Positions 49,212 to 64,000 of a stretch of DNA of 64,000 nt are shown piece by piece. Within the stretch, counting starts at the first letter, position 1, and each line of letters opens with the position of its first letter. The stretch spans positions 11,160,501 through 11,224,500 of the forward strand of contig NC_092474.1 of the NCBI RefSeq assembly GCF_047495875.1, in the 5' to 3' direction. Origin of the DNA: Pithys albifrons albifrons. Its lineage: Eukaryota > Chordata > Aves > Passeriformes > Thamnophilidae. Position numbers and translations under genes: made by a program. The notes beneath the pieces are model-generated. The model worked only from the letters and a program-made list of their open reading frames with translations. It did not search any database and was not told where the DNA came from.

Positions 49212-50317
49212 GTAAAGAACATCTGCCCTGGGAGCACCTGATCTTGGTTTTGTTCCTGTACACTCCCAGCATGTCAAAATACAGCTTTGCTTGTTTGTGT
49301 GGGTGCTCAAAGTGTGCCTGTGTTGTTCTTTGTGGGAAGGGGTAAAAGAAGTGGATAGAATCATAGAATAGACTCACAGAATGGATTGGGTTGGAAAAGA
49401 CCTCTGAGATCATCAAGTCCAACCCTTGGTCCAACTCCAGTCCCTTTACCAGATCATGGCACTCAGTGCCACGGCCAATCTCAGTTGAAAAACCTCCAGG
49501 GATGGGGAATCCACCCCCTCTCTGGGCAGCCCATTCCAATGCCTGAGCACTCTCTCTGCAAAGAATTTCTTTCTGCTCTCCAACTTCAATTTCCCCTGGC
49601 AGAGCTTGAGCCCATCATGCCCCCTTGTCCTATTGCTGAGTGTTTGGGAGAAGAGACCAACCCCCACCTGGCCAGAGCTTCCCTTCAGGATAGAATCATA
49701 GATAGAATCATAAATGGGTGAAGTTCAGAGTGTATCTTTGCACAAAGCTCAGTGCATAGTATCAGGTCTTACCTTTTGTGGCTGTGGCAATGTTTTAGCC
49801 TGATGGGTTTTTCCACACAAAGATGAAGTACTGCATTCTGCACCCTGTAATCTTAATTTTTTCCATGGGTGCTGTAGCTGTGGGTTTGTCCTGAGTTGAA
49901 TTTACTTAACCTGCTGCTATTTGGTCACCTGAGGCTCAACAGCTTTTCCTCCCAGGGTTAATATTGATTGTTTAACCTATTTGTACAATGAAAGAAACAC
50001 ACATGATACAATGTCAAGGAAAAATCCAGTCAGATCAGAATCATCAGAAGGATGTAGATAGTTTCAAGGAAGCTGCAAGTTGAACTTTAGCAATCATTAA
50101 GATTGCTCTGTCTGAAAGTAAAATACCTGCAGCAGCTATTACAGATAGACACAGGGAGTGGATATATTTACCTCACACTTCTGTATCATTTGCCTAATTT
50201 CTGAAGAAGTGATTTTGAAATGGATAATATATAATCTGCTCTATACATCTGTTATGGATTTGAGGCTTTTCATTGTTGTCTGAGACTCCATCTGCTGTTG
50301 CTGCTTTTTTTTTCCAG
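49212..50317 (+). other. CIT: CIT intron after coding exon 1
   Basis: This intron of about 1.1 kb has donor GTAAAG and acceptor TTTTTTTTTCCAG. It contains the reverse CR1 fragment with its flanking direct repeats (49354-49712). The remainder is unique AT-rich sequence with nothing recognised. Confidence 0.9.
49354..49712 (-). repeat. CR1 LINE 3' fragment, reverse, flanked by a 13-bp direct repeat
   Basis: The plus strand is the reverse complement of a CR1 3' end: TAGAATCATAGAATAGACTC, then GGGTTGGAAAAGACCTCTGA, 'cagatcatggcactcagtgc', GGGCAGCCCATTCCAATGCC and GAAGAGACCAACCCCCACCT. The word GATAGAATCATAG occurs at 49354-49366 and again at 49689-49701, directly beyond the truncated 5' end, where it is followed by further ATAGAATCATA. 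It is either a target duplication or an insertion into a pre-existing octamer-like repeat. The copy is less diverged than the other CR1 pieces here. Confidence 0.93.
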
Positions 50318-50459
50318 GGGAAGCCACTCTATGTGACTCAACAGCAGATGTCTCCTCTCTCCCGGGAAGGCATCCTTGATTCGTTATTTGTTCTTTTTGA
50401 AGAGTGCAGAAACCCTGCTCTGATGAAAATTAAACATGTTGGCAACTTTGTCAAGAAGT
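50318..50459 (+). CDS. CIT: CIT coding exon 2
   Basis: This exon has 142 nt and encodes residues 33-79 plus the first base of codon 80. It runs from acceptor TTTCCAG to donor GTAAGT. The translation [18 protein letters not shown], then [20 protein letters not shown] and KHVGNFVKK, is nearly the human citron sequence. The region precedes the kinase domain and resembles the N-terminal extension of ROCK/MRCK-type AGC kinases, which supports dimerisation and the kinase fold. The tyrosine codon 80 is split T|AT across the next intron. Confidence 0.96.
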
Positions 50460-51681
50460 GTAAGTTTGTTTAAACTAATTTTCAGGTGTCATTTTAAAAG
50501 ACAGTTCTTAGGAATCTGGATGTTTAAGTAATGCTTTAGTTGCTTTGATCCATTAATGATTGTAACCCAGGACTTTGAGCAACTGATTTTCTGGGGGCAG
50601 ACTCAACACTGCAAAGGGGATCTTGGCAGTCTTAGTAAAGCTTTGTTCAAGTCCAAGATCAAATGCAAGTGGCTTTTGAAGTGCTGTGACTCAAATGTGC
50701 ATCCTTTAAGAAGCCTGTACTATATTTCCATTTGAGGAGGTGTTTTCTTGGAAAGTGTCTGAGCACTGGGTACAGTAAAGCTGCAGGATGTCAGAAGTTG
50801 AGAGCAGGGTAGTGCCTGGAAGGATGAGAAAACAGATCAAGAAAGGGACTTGGTAATCCCTGGCTCTTTCATGTTTTGGATTCCAGGTGTTATCTGAGTT
50901 TTGCATGTGTAACTTGTAAAGAGTATTTCTGTGCTTCAAAAGTATAATTTCTGAAGGAGTCGATATTTTACTGATAATCTGTTTGGATTTGTTTTGGGCC
51001 TGAGAGTAGAGAAAAGGTTCCTCAATTTTCCTACTAAGACTTAGCAGAAAGCCTTTTGCTTACAAGTAAGGTGCTGTGCCCTCTGTGATAGCTCCATCCA
51101 ATGGTTTTTAGACGTGATTAGCAGACAGTAATTTTCTGCAAGTCTGGAGAATGTTTAGAGGGATTGATTATCACCCTGCACGCTGGTCTGAACTGGTCAG
51201 TGGAGAAGTTGAGCTGAGTATCTGCAATAAACGCCTGTGGGTGGTTGTTAGACAATAGACTAGTGCCTCCCTCAGGCAGAGGAGCAAACCCTGCCCTGGA
51301 CTCCAGTAAAGCCCTCCCATTTAGAGAATAGACTTTACACTGGTGAAGGGTGGCTGGAAAGAAGTTAGAAACCAGAGGGGCTCTCAGCCTCTGATGTTGT
51401 GAATGGGACAGAATTATGGTTGCCATGGAAACTGTCTTAGCATTTCCTGATTCTTTTATATGTGCCATATTTCAGACTTAACTCTGCATCGATACATTCT
51501 TTTTCTAGTTCTTATGCATACTGTTATTTTTAAGAAGCATATTCTGGAAAGATTTAACATTTCTTGAGAATCTGGAACAAAATTTATTTATTTATTTATT
51601 TAGTTTTATTCCCCAGTTTTAATGTCTTTTTTTGTGAAATACCAGTTGGCTAATGTAAAAATAAGTGTTTTATTTTTATAG
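50460..51681 (+). other. CIT: CIT intron after coding exon 2
   Basis: This 1.2-kb intron is unique sequence with a (TTTA)n microsatellite at 51583-51602 near the acceptor. It has an imperfect X-box-like word (GTTGCCATGGAAAC) at 51419-51432. A 116-codon minus-strand open frame (51118-51468) shows no recognisable similarity. Confidence 0.9.
51583..51602. repeat. (TTTA)n microsatellite
   Basis: Five TTTA units lie about 80 bp upstream of the CIT exon 3 acceptor. It is a simple sequence repeat. Confidence 0.9.
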
Positions 51682-51857
51682 ATGCAGAGGCTATAGCTGA
51701 ACTAAAGGAACTGCAACCCAGTGTGAAGGATTTTGAAGTAAAGAGTGTGGTTGGCAGTGGTCACTTTGCAGAGGTCAAAGTAGTAAGAGAGAAAGTCACT
51801 GGTGATGTTTATGCTATGAAGGTGATGAGCAAGGAGTCCCTGCTGGCTCAGGAGCAC
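51682..51857 (+). CDS. CIT: CIT coding exon 3 (kinase N-lobe, ATP-binding lysine)
   Basis: This exon has 176 nt and completes codon 80 through residue 138, ending in phase 0 (LLAQEH|GTATGT). It holds the start of the kinase domain: [20 protein letters not shown], with the glycine-rich loop GSGHFAEV at residues 104-111. [10 protein letters not shown] supplies the ATP-anchoring lysine K126. The glycine loop reads GSGHF where human has GCGHF. All key N-lobe residues visible here are intact. Confidence 0.97.
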
Positions 51858-53168
51858 GTATGTATATTGTTATGTTATGACAGTAGAAGGATAAATTGCA
51901 GTTTGTTGAACACTTCCTTTTTGTCACTGCTATTAGAATAAAGTCAGAAATGTATCTTGAGAAGGTTCATGCTACATGTCAGTAAAGCAGTAAATTCGTG
52001 TGCAGTTTTGCTGTGTTTAAAAGCCATTGTCAGTCTGTGAATCTGCTGGGTGAGGTGCCATCCTCAGGTGCTAAAACATGGCCCTTGTCTTAAAGAGCTT
52101 AACATCAATTGTAAGACAAGATAAAACAGATGAAGAAAACACTGAATCAGTATTGATCTGCTGGCTTGAATTTTCAGGCAATCTATTCATTAAGTTTTTT
52201 TTTTATTTTAAAGACTGACGTAGAATGTCAAGAGTGGGTGTGAAGGCAAACTGTGGTGATTGGATTTTTATGGAGAGCCTCTCACAAGCTTGAGAAGTGT
52301 GTTACTTTTAAACTTAAAAAAAGAGATAATAGAGGTTGTTATCATAGTTTGGTGAGAAACAGAAGTTAATCTTTGGCTGACATGAAATGACAAGTAGGAC
52401 AGAGATAGTCCATGAAAGACCCCATGAATTTCTACAACAATATCTGCATCAGGTGTTCCCAATACATGGTGCATTTAGGCTGCTCCTGAGATTCCTCAGC
52501 ATCTTTTGTAGCTACCAGAAATTAAACTAAACTACAATTACTTTCTATTACATAGATTAACAAGAAAGCAAAGTATGATGCTACCTCATATGGCATTTCT
52601 CATTCTTGTTCAGTGTTTGGTGAAAGTGGGGAATGTTAATGTAAAGAAATTTGCAGTATTCTGTAATAAAATTAATGTCTTGTCTGGCTGAACATCTGAA
52701 CAATCATAGTTGCTAGAGGATGATTTCAACAAAGCCTTGTGTTTTAATGCCTTACATTGAATGCATTACTGAATTGGCTGTAAGATGGTACCCCATAATT
52801 GCTCCAGCTTCTTTTCTGCTTGTCTGATTCTTTTGAGATTAGTTTTACTTTGCTGGGCCCAGTCCAGATGAGGTCAGCCAGGGTTGCACTCCAGACTGGT
52901 GGGTGTTTCAACAGATTGGAAGGGAAGGTGGCCTTTGCTGCAGGGACTGTTCAGCTGGGAGCAAGCCAGACAACAGGAGGAGGGAGGGGAACAGAAAACA
53001 AGAACTTTTTTAAAGGTGCACATTGCAAGGAAATAGCACTTAATAATATCTGTGTAATTTTTTTGTGATGTGTGCTTTTGGCACAGACTCAACTTTATCT
53101 AAATCTGGGGGATTCTGATGTGTTCTAACTCCCTCTCATCATGATTTAACTGAGCACTATTTTTGTAG
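51858..53168 (+). other. CIT: CIT intron after coding exon 3
   Basis: This 1.3-kb intron is AT-rich unique sequence with an acceptor ending TTTTTGTAG. No repeat, RNA gene or additional exon is recognised. Confidence 0.9.
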
Positions 53169-53270
53169 GTGTCATTTTTTGAGGAAGAACGCAGCATATT
53201 AGCTCAGAGCACCAGTCCTTGGATTCCACAGTTACAATATGCATTTCAGGACAAGAAAAATCTCTACTTG
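53169..53270 (+). CDS. CIT: CIT coding exon 4 (kinase alpha-C region)
   Basis: This exon has 102 nt, 34 codons, residues 139-172, phase 0 at both ends. It encodes [20 protein letters not shown] followed by [14 protein letters not shown]. The FFEEER stretch is the alpha-C helix, whose glutamate pairs with K126 in active AGC kinases. The donor is GTAATG. It is joined to exon 5 across a short intron of 194 bp (53271-53464) that holds nothing else. Confidence 0.97.
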
Positions 53271-53464
53271 GTAATGCCTAGTCTTTGTTTTTCTTCTCTA
53301 TTGAACACTATTGCCATTGTTGTATTTAACAACAATGTGATGGTTGAAATGTCTCATTTCAACCACGTGCCACTGTTTGATATGTGTCCAGTATAATATG
53401 GAGGAGGTGAATGGAATATCTTTTCTGTATATGAAATAATGTATTCTTTTAAAATTTAATGTAG

Positions 53465-53607
53465 GTTATGGAATATGAGCCTGGAGGGGATTTGCTGTCA
53501 CTCCTAAACCGCTATGAGGACCAACTGGATGAGAATATGGTGCAGTTTTATCTTGCAGAGTTGGTTTTGGCCATTCACAGTGTGCATCAGATGGGTTATG
53601 TACACAG
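53465..53607 (+). CDS. CIT: CIT coding exon 5 (kinase hinge to catalytic loop)
   Basis: This exon has 143 nt and encodes residues 173-219 plus two bases of codon 220. [20 protein letters not shown] is the hinge and alpha-D region. [19 protein letters not shown] leads into the catalytic loop. The HRD arginine codon is split AG|A over the next intron. It matches vertebrate citron closely, with a GTAGGT donor. Confidence 0.97.
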
Positions 53608-55979
<2,372 letters not shown>

Positions 55980-56183
55980 GTGAATGCCAGGCTACCTGTT
56001 GGCACACCTGACTACATGGCACCAGAGATGCTGACGGGGCTGAGCGGGGATGGCAAAGCCTCGTACGGTCCAGAGTGTGACTGGTGGTCCCTCGGAGTCA
56101 TTGCCTACGAAATGATTTATGGAAGAACTCCCTTCACTGAAGGGACCTCAGCCAAAACTTTCAATAACATCATGAACTTCCAG
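55980..56183 (+). CDS. CIT: CIT coding exon 7 (activation segment, APE motif)
   Basis: This exon has 204 nt, 68 codons, residues 252-319, phase 0 at both ends. It encodes [18 protein letters not shown] (APE at 265-267) and the [19 protein letters not shown] helix of AGC kinases. It ends with [15 protein letters not shown] at a GTAGAG donor. Compared with human, [17 protein letters not shown] differs mildly in the insert before the DWW motif. Confidence 0.97.
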
Positions 56184-56872
<689 letters not shown>

Positions 56873-58618
56873 TAGAATAAAACTGTATTTATAAATAATT
56901 TCTGTTTCTTTGGGTAATGGGAAAATTTGTACAATGTGAGTATTCGTGGGTTTGATTTGAATTATTCATTATGAAACAGGACTGAAGCAGGTGTTTTTAA
57001 CAAAACAGCTCATTTTGGTTTTTGAATAGGCTGTGTTAACATCTCAGGTGAAAACTGTAAGGTGAGATGAAGTTTAATAGAACTCCCCATGAATTTCTAA
57101 TGCAATTGCCATATTACTGCAGGCACTAGACTGGAAAATCAGAACGGTCCCTTCCATGTCCTTCCTCAGATTAAAATGCATCAGTGTGTTCGTTCAGCCC
57201 TTTCCCACCTCAGTTTCCTTCATTTTGGCTTCATCTCACTTTTTTTGTTGCATCTGCAGCTTTCTCTTTGCTGCTTGTGAACCAACTTCACTTAAGGGTG
57301 TTTTGTTTTCTGTAGCTCCAGTAGGTGATGAAATGTCCATGGCCATAGCACTGGAGTTTTTCCTCAAAGTCAATGGGGATAATATATCACTATTGTTTTG
57401 GTCAAAAATCTGTTCATTCAGCCAGGAATAAAATAAAACCAGCGAGGCAGAAAACTGTTTATAATACTATGTAAGCAATGGAATTTAGCATTTGGAAGTA
57501 CTGAGGCACCAGCTCCGTGACAAAAGCAAATATTTCACAGATCATCAATGATCTCTGTATGGGTGTCTGCCTTGTACTGGGTAGTATTTGAAATAATTCA
57601 GACTGTAAGATTATCTGGGCAAGCAACATGCCTGCCTTATATTTTTTATCAAATATGCTGCAAGGGAGTGATTGTGCTCCATTTTCCGTGATAAATTGCT
57701 AAGCCCAGTGCTTCTACTTTTGATGACTATCTCAGCACTTCAGCTGTCAGCTCCACAGACTGTTTGCTCACTTTTCTGTTGATTCATTAATTTTGAACTT
57801 GTGGAGCTGCTGTTCTGTTAAATTCCATTGTTTCTGCCCTCTGAGAGCCATTGAGCCTCGAGCCCTTTTCATCACTTCAGCATACATTTCCCAGCTCACT
57901 CTGCCTTCTCTCCCCAGAGCCCTGCCCAAGCCACCACTTTCTGAAATTTTTCTATTGCATTTATATCATATTATCTCAGATCTAGGAAAAACGGTGGTGT
58001 GTTGAGCATATGTTCTGGTGTTTCCTTAGCAATTGCATACCCAGCATTCACACAACTGCACGAGTTAATCGGGCGTTTTTGCCCCTTCCCGTGGCAGTGG
58101 AGATGCTGATGGGCAACCTGATGTCATTAAAGTGCTGAAATAATCATCTGGGATTTTAAATATCCCATTCCTGCAGCTGGCCAGTGGATCAAATCCCTGC
58201 TTGTAAAATCCAGACCTACTTACTGTGAAGATTCAGGCAGTTCTGACCCCTGACTCGGTTGTTGTGCCTCACACTTGATACACCCCCGCAGTAACTGGCA
58301 CAAAACACAGCAGTCCTCTTGCTCTAAGCAGCAGATTCAATGTATCACCACTTGCTTTGCTCTCAGCAGTGCCTCTCCCTGTGCTGGTTCCTCGGGGCAG
58401 TGGTGCTGCCATTCTATTCAAAACCAGTGTCAGGTTTGACCTGGGCTATCTAAAAGCTAAAGGTCTCTCTCTAGTCTTGACCTCTGCTGATAGTGGTGTT
58501 TAACTGGAGCAAGGCCAGCCTGAGAAAATTAGGAAACTAGGGAGTGCTGGGAGAGGTCAGAGGATTTAGATTTATATTAAAGTATCTTGCTCCCTCCAGT
58601 TAATCTGGGCAAAGATTC

Positions 58619-58680
58619 TGGGGTTACGGAGTGTTGGACTTGCTGATCTTAAAGGCTTTGCCTCCTGAAGTGATTCTATG
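58619..58680 (+). repeat. Short degenerate CR1 3' tail
   Basis: The end reads GTGTTGGACTTGCTGATCTT, then AAAGGC...CCTGAAGTGATTCTATG. This is the last 60 bp of a CR1 element with its octamer. Nothing upstream is recognisable, so the copy is extremely 5'-truncated or decayed. Confidence 0.75.
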
Positions 58681-60550
58681 GCTGTTAAATTCTGTGTCAG
58701 TACAGTCAGACTTCTCTCTAGTCAATAAGAGCAATGATGTCATTCCTATTTCAAACTGAGCAAGGTAGAGAAAAATTGGTACCTTTGCCTTACAGGTATT
58801 TAATTATCATGCTGAGAGCTCCAGGACAGCCATTCTTAATGCACTGATTTTGGTTAAGAATGTGTCATTAAGGGGTTTTTCAGTGTTATATTTTGTTGTT
58901 ATGGTAACCTATGAAGCACTTGACTTTTTAGTAAACCCCTCTCCAAAAGATTGTTGCCTCTGAACAAAGCTCCCAACTTCCTTGGGTTCAAGTAATGTGT
59001 GTCTGTAGAAGCAGCTCTTAAGTTACAGAAACAGAACCAAACCATTAAACCCAAGGTCAGGTTTAACTGAATTTGCCTCAACAGGTAATTTTCCCCTTCA
59101 CTGGAGTATTGTACTGAAACACACTTGTGGATTTTGCTCTCTGTTGGTTTTGCTATTTAATGGCTTCTAAAGCTTATTAAAAAAAATGCCACCCCTATAG
59201 AGTTGCCACCACACTCCCCCCAAAACAAAACAAACAAAACTTTCAAAAGTTTGTGTTGTTTTACTTGACAGAATTTTCTGAAAATATTTTGGAATTTATC
59301 TACCTGGAATAAACATATTTCTACCTGTGCTTCAGCTGAATGATCAGATGTTTTACTGAAAAGTTGATAACAGCACTATTTGAGTACTTATAATTATCTA
59401 AAATCAGAGGTAGAGACTGGGGGGATGACATGCTTGAGGTATCAGCAACAAGGCAGCATTCTCTGTAATTTGGGGATTTTCTTAGTTACCTTTTGTAATT
59501 TGAAATCCATAAATTACATCAGGTTTTTAGTTTGGAACCAACAGTCTGCTGAAGTCCAGCTGGGTGATGGTCAGAAGGCTTATTATTATCTAAGCTATAT
59601 GTATGTATGGCATAAAGAGCCTCTCATGTGAAGAACTGCTTTGTAACTGCAGTCCAAAAAATCTTGAAATTGGAATGCCATATTTGGACTTGCATGAGGG
59701 AACTACACATATGGGAAGAAAAGAATTAATGTCTTGTGCAAACAGAAGAACTTGTGAAAGCACTGAGGACTGATTTTTAGGCTGTTTTCTGCTACCAAAC
59801 AAGCAGAAAACCAAATCTCATTATTCAGAAGTTTAAGACACTTCCTTTTGAACCCAAAGTTGTCATTCAGTGAATTAACAGTTAAACATTCTGGTGTTTC
59901 ACACTTGTCTTCAGAGAAATATATTGATTTCTTTCTTGAAGTGGATATCACTTTCATTTCAGCTTGAAGATCACTTATTATTAACAGAAATGTCTGTGTT
60001 GGATCATTGTCTTGGCAGAACAGTAGAGGTGTTAAGATAATGTTGTACAGATTGGTTAGAACTTGTACAGTGCGTTTTTTATAAGTGGTCTTAGAGAAAA
60101 CATCCTCAAATTGCATCACTGGGGTTTTCTATTTTTCTTCCATAACACCTTCTCAAGTAGGGCTGTTGGAGCCTGAGGAAGAGGAATGCCTAACCTACTT
60201 AAAAAGGCTGTGTGGATGCTTTTCCTCGGGAAGCATTTATAGATCACCTTGTAGATCAAGAAAAGACACATTTCTATCCTTAAGAAACATTCTGTATTGC
60301 TTTTAAGTTCCCTATTTCAGTTGAGTCTCTCACTGTCCCAGGGGAAATGGAGTCTCTCTTTTCTGAATTTGCATGAAAATATTTTGAAAGGATGGAAAGA
60401 CCTGGTTAAGGCAACGTTCTTTGAACTAGTCATAAATACACACACTAGTGAAAATTTCAAAAAATGAAGCTTCTTTCCATAAGAGACACTTTATCTCATC
60501 CTAATGATACACTGGTTAAAGTACTTTAGTGTGTGTGTGGTGGTTTTAGC

Positions 60551-60608
60551 TTTTTCTTTCTTTTTTTTCTTTTTTTTCATTTTTTTCTTTTTTTTCTTTT
60601 TTTTTTTT
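60551..60608. repeat. T-rich low-complexity tract
   Basis: Runs of seven to eight T are separated by single C residues, as variants of (T7-8)C, and end in a run of 13 T. On the minus strand it reads as an A/G tract. It is not adjacent to any recognised retroposon body. Confidence 0.95.
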
Positions 60609-63212
60609 AAACTAAGCAACCTACAACACCCCCTTTTCCTCTGAAAGTCATCCTTTGGAACAGATGGAAGAGGGTTACATCCTTCCACAAGTGGGGAGGT
60701 ATCTAGGCAAGCAATTGGCTTTTTTAAAACATGCAGTTCTCCACAAGATACTTTAAATGGTAAACAGAACGTGTGCATTTGTTGTAACATTTCAGAGACA
60801 AAAAGGTCTTTATACCCAACCAGTTTGTATGAGTAGAAACATCAGGTTTAGTGTCTTTTTGAGTAATAGTTTTGCCTCCCTTTCGAGTGAGTCTGAAAAA
60901 AGTGCAGATTTTTCACCTTGTCAGCTGCGATGGCAGAGTGTTCACATTCAGTTCTCAGAGGTTTATCTTGACCTCCACTGAAGGATCTTCCCTTAAAGAA
61001 GCAACTCACCAGCAGTTGGTGTGTTTGCATTTACCAGCCTTCATCTTGCTCTGGAAATCCTATAACTGTGGGACAGCTTTCAGATTTTAAGCAAGAAATA
61101 TTAATTTAACTAGAGATTATGTCACCATGGAACCCACGTTAGAGAACAAAATTGCTTGTCTGCTTTAGCATGTTTTTATGAGACTACTCAGTTTATTCTC
61201 TGGGCATTTTGGACATCAGGCAAAGGACTTGTTAGTCTTAGAAATAAAAGACTTTGCAGAAGCTACAAAAGAATTAACAAATTCAGACAGTGAATCCATC
61301 TTACTTTTTTCTTTTTTTAAGTTATTACCTGTTACTCTTGAGTGATTTTCTTTTTTCTCCAGTGCTTAAACTTCTGAACAAGTTTTGCTTCTTGTTTTCA
61401 GTCGCTGTCCATAAGTTCAGAACCACTTAACATCTAGAGGCATTTTTGTTGAATGACTTTTCTAGGTTTCCTCCTTAGTCTTAGAAATGCTATTATTGCT
61501 ACTATTTCTTGATACAAATATTGTATCAAAGTTACACTGCAGAGTTTTTGTACTGCTAGTCATGGAATTTTAGTGAATGCAACATAGAGGGCAAAGGAAT
61601 TTTTCTTTTTTTTTACTCTAGTGTTCACAACTTCTCTTCTTTGTTCTCATATTTTATTAAGCATTAGAGGACGATATAGTGTAAAATATTGTGCTCTTTA
61701 AACTCGTTTCCCACCAGCCCCAAAGGTTTGCTCTGTCTTGCATTCAGTTTTATCTTTGTGCACTCATTGTTTCCCCACTGAGTGCTTTTCATCTTCCCAT
61801 GAGCATGCATAGTTACATGGAATTTTCTTTTATGCATGTGGTTTGGGTAGGAATTCTTATTGTTGGTGAGAGGAAGGGCTTTCTTTTAATTGCAAGGGCT
61901 TGAAGATGACCTTTAAGATATTCTGTGCTAGTTTCTAGTGAGCAGTAAGGCTGTAGATCCCTCTTTCAAAGGCAAAGTTACCTGTCAGGCTTGGGGAGGG
62001 TATAACAGGGGCTTATACCATTGTAAAAAGGCAGCCAAGTTGGGTTTTGCTGCCTCTTTAAGAAAGGTTCTAGACTCGCCCAGATGAAGTGAAGAGTTTG
62101 CTGTTTCTCTATTACTTCACCTCACAGACAGGATCTGCCTTCAGAAAAGATGTTAAAAACCTCTGAGAGGATGTGCAGAGAGTTCTTTCAGCAAAAGTCC
62201 TGAACTAAAAAATACTAATCCTGAACTAATCCTCCTGTGCTGTGAATTAACTGCAACTCTGGGCTTATATTTGCATTAAAGATGATATACTTACAAATTG
62301 TTTTCTGTCAGTTCTCTGTTTTTAATCACGAAAAGGACATGGAAGAGTAGCTGGACATTATCCTAACATTAAATGATTTAAAAAAACCCCACATCCTAAT
62401 CAACAATCTGTATTTTAAAATTATGTTTATGGTACATAAAAATCAGCATTATATTGGATCTAAATTTGTGTTATAATCAATAAAATAGAAGAAATGAATA
62501 AATTCGTGATACTGACAGAAATTACAAACCTTCTGAAGCTGATAAGTGAAACTGCTTACTACAGAACCCATTTAATTTGTGTATTTTCCCCATTTATCTC
62601 ATCCTAATGTACTTGGAGCTGCTGTACGTGAGCAGCATCCTCTGTGCTTCATGGAATTTCCTCTCACTTCCCTGCTTGGGAGCAGCATCAGGATGGCTCC
62701 TTGGGGAGCTGCTAACAAAGCCTGTGTGTGTAGCTGGGACTTGGTAGTTTATACAGACAGATTTTTTGTCCTGTTGGCTGTTCCTGCTGGTCTGGGGGGT
62801 GGTTTGAGCTGCGTTTGTGCAGCGAGTTAAGAGTTAAGAGCGGGCAGTGCAGGGCTCTGGCAGCCTAGAGGGAGCCAGCAAGCTCCAGCCAGCCCGGCTG
62901 CCCCTGCCAGGGCCATCGGCAGCAGCAGAGCTGTCACGATGCAGCCAGGTGGGGTTAAACCCCGAGCACGCAGGCAGTGAGGAGCAGGGAGCCTGCACTG
63001 CAGGGGTTGGAGTGTTTGTTCCCCTTCCTCAGTCCTCATCAGCCCCTCAGCTCCAGGAGATCCATGCAGGATCCATGGTAACGGTTTTAGCGCACTCCAC
63101 TTGCATCAGCTGGTGACAATGGGCTGCTCTGGCTGCTGGCTGAAGGGCTGGCCCCTTTGCTAATCTCTTTTTTTGCTCTATACAGTTGCAGTGAGTGGGG
63201 ACCCAAGTGATG

Positions 63213-63230
63213 AAATAAATAAATAAATAA
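63213..63230. repeat. (AAAT)n microsatellite
   Basis: About four AAAT units occur in succession. It is a simple repeat in the CIT intron. Confidence 0.9.
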
Positions 63231-64000
63231 GAAAACGTGACTTAATAGGGTAGGAATTGCTCAGCAGGCTCTTGCATTCATTGCTTTCCCACACTAGCCA
63301 AGCCAGCAGGTAGCTCGGGTGCTGCACATCATTGAGAACTTGTCCTTTTGTTCCTTGGGTTAATGAGACTGAAGCTAGCACGAGAAAATCAGCTGAAATT
63401 AAACAACTGCTTAACAAGTTAAGTGGTACCAATTTAGAAATTACAGTAAGAAATACATTGTAATTCCTGTTATTTATACCTCTCTTCAGAGCTGATTGTA
63501 TCAGAGCCAGACTGCAGTGGTGTCCCGACAAGAGTTCCAGATCTTCAGCAAGCTCTTTCAGAGAAATAAAATCTTAGTTCCTTTCCTAAAGACTAGTGAG
63601 TTTCTAGTAGCTATAGTTTATTAGAACCTTCCAGGAGAAAGCCCAGTTTGCTCTTAATGAGAATCCCATGCTGGGAAGATTCTTGTTAAAGGATAAGATA
63701 CAGCCCTGGCTGACTAGCACAGGATCAGGCTTCATTCTCAGGTAGTGTCACTAATTGGACAGGTTGGAGACATTTTCCTTTTCAAGATGAATCAGAATCG
63801 AATGACTTTTAGCTGTATTACAGCAATGATTTTCTTAGCCTGGTGCTTTGATTTTATTCAAGGTACATATTTAAAAAACCCAACATCCTAACCTGAAAAA
63901 CATACCCCCAAGCCCCACAATCTCAAATGCCCAGGCTAAAGCCCAGTTTGATCAGTGTGGGAGATGCTGTGCCTGCAGAGTGGTAGCCATGTTGGTGGCT

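Noticed and set aside
60757..60981. Frame containing FSPCQL, considered as the next citron exon
   Set aside because: Only a few residues agree with the expected citron segment. The acidic and proline-rich residues around it are missing, and no acceptor gives the right phase.

Overview
The window is vertebrate genomic DNA, almost certainly from a bird. Genes are split by GT-AG introns, most of the sequence is non-coding, and CpG islands mark the promoters. The recognisable repeats are avian: several CR1 LINE 3' fragments ending in the ATTCTATG-type octamer, and one solo LTR with ERVL-like termini. I cannot name the species. No bacterial, phage or plasmid features are present.

Two protein genes are recognised, arranged head to head. 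BICDL1 (BICD family-like cargo adaptor 1, also called BICDR1 or CCDC64) is on the minus strand. Its first two coding exons lie at 26448-26768 and 21670-21885, and positions 1-21669 are the start of a large second intron whose far end is outside the window. CIT (citron Rho-interacting kinase) is on the plus strand. Its start codon is at 49116, and eight coding exons up to 56867 encode the N-terminal region and essentially the whole Ser/Thr kinase domain (370 codons plus one base). The window ends inside the following large intron, so the coiled-coil, C1, PH and CNH regions of citron are not here. As I recall, the two genes are also divergent neighbours in human (12q24).

Layout: 1-21.7 kb, BICDL1 intron 2, with two CR1 fragments and an isolated CpG island (about 14.0-15.1 kb) that holds a tRNA-Gln-like pseudogene and a perfect RFX X-box. 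21.7-26.8 kb, BICDL1 exons 2 and 1. 26.1-27.4 kb, the BICDL1 CpG island with a GC-rich tandem repeat. 27.5-47.7 kb, intergenic DNA with a CR1, a (GTTT)n microsatellite and a 627-bp solo LTR with a 5-bp target-site duplication. 47.7-48.7 kb, the CIT promoter island, lying between a 20-bp and a 42-bp minisatellite. 49.1-64 kb, CIT exons and introns.

BICDL1 links dynein/dynactin and kinesin to vesicles. Citron kinase acts at the cleavage furrow and midbody. The sequence shows no functional link beyond adjacency. I found no novel gene system. The notable items are regulatory and repeat structures around the two promoters, two overlapping upstream ORFs just before the CIT start, a possible in-frame N-terminal extension of BICDL1, and the intronic island with the X-box.
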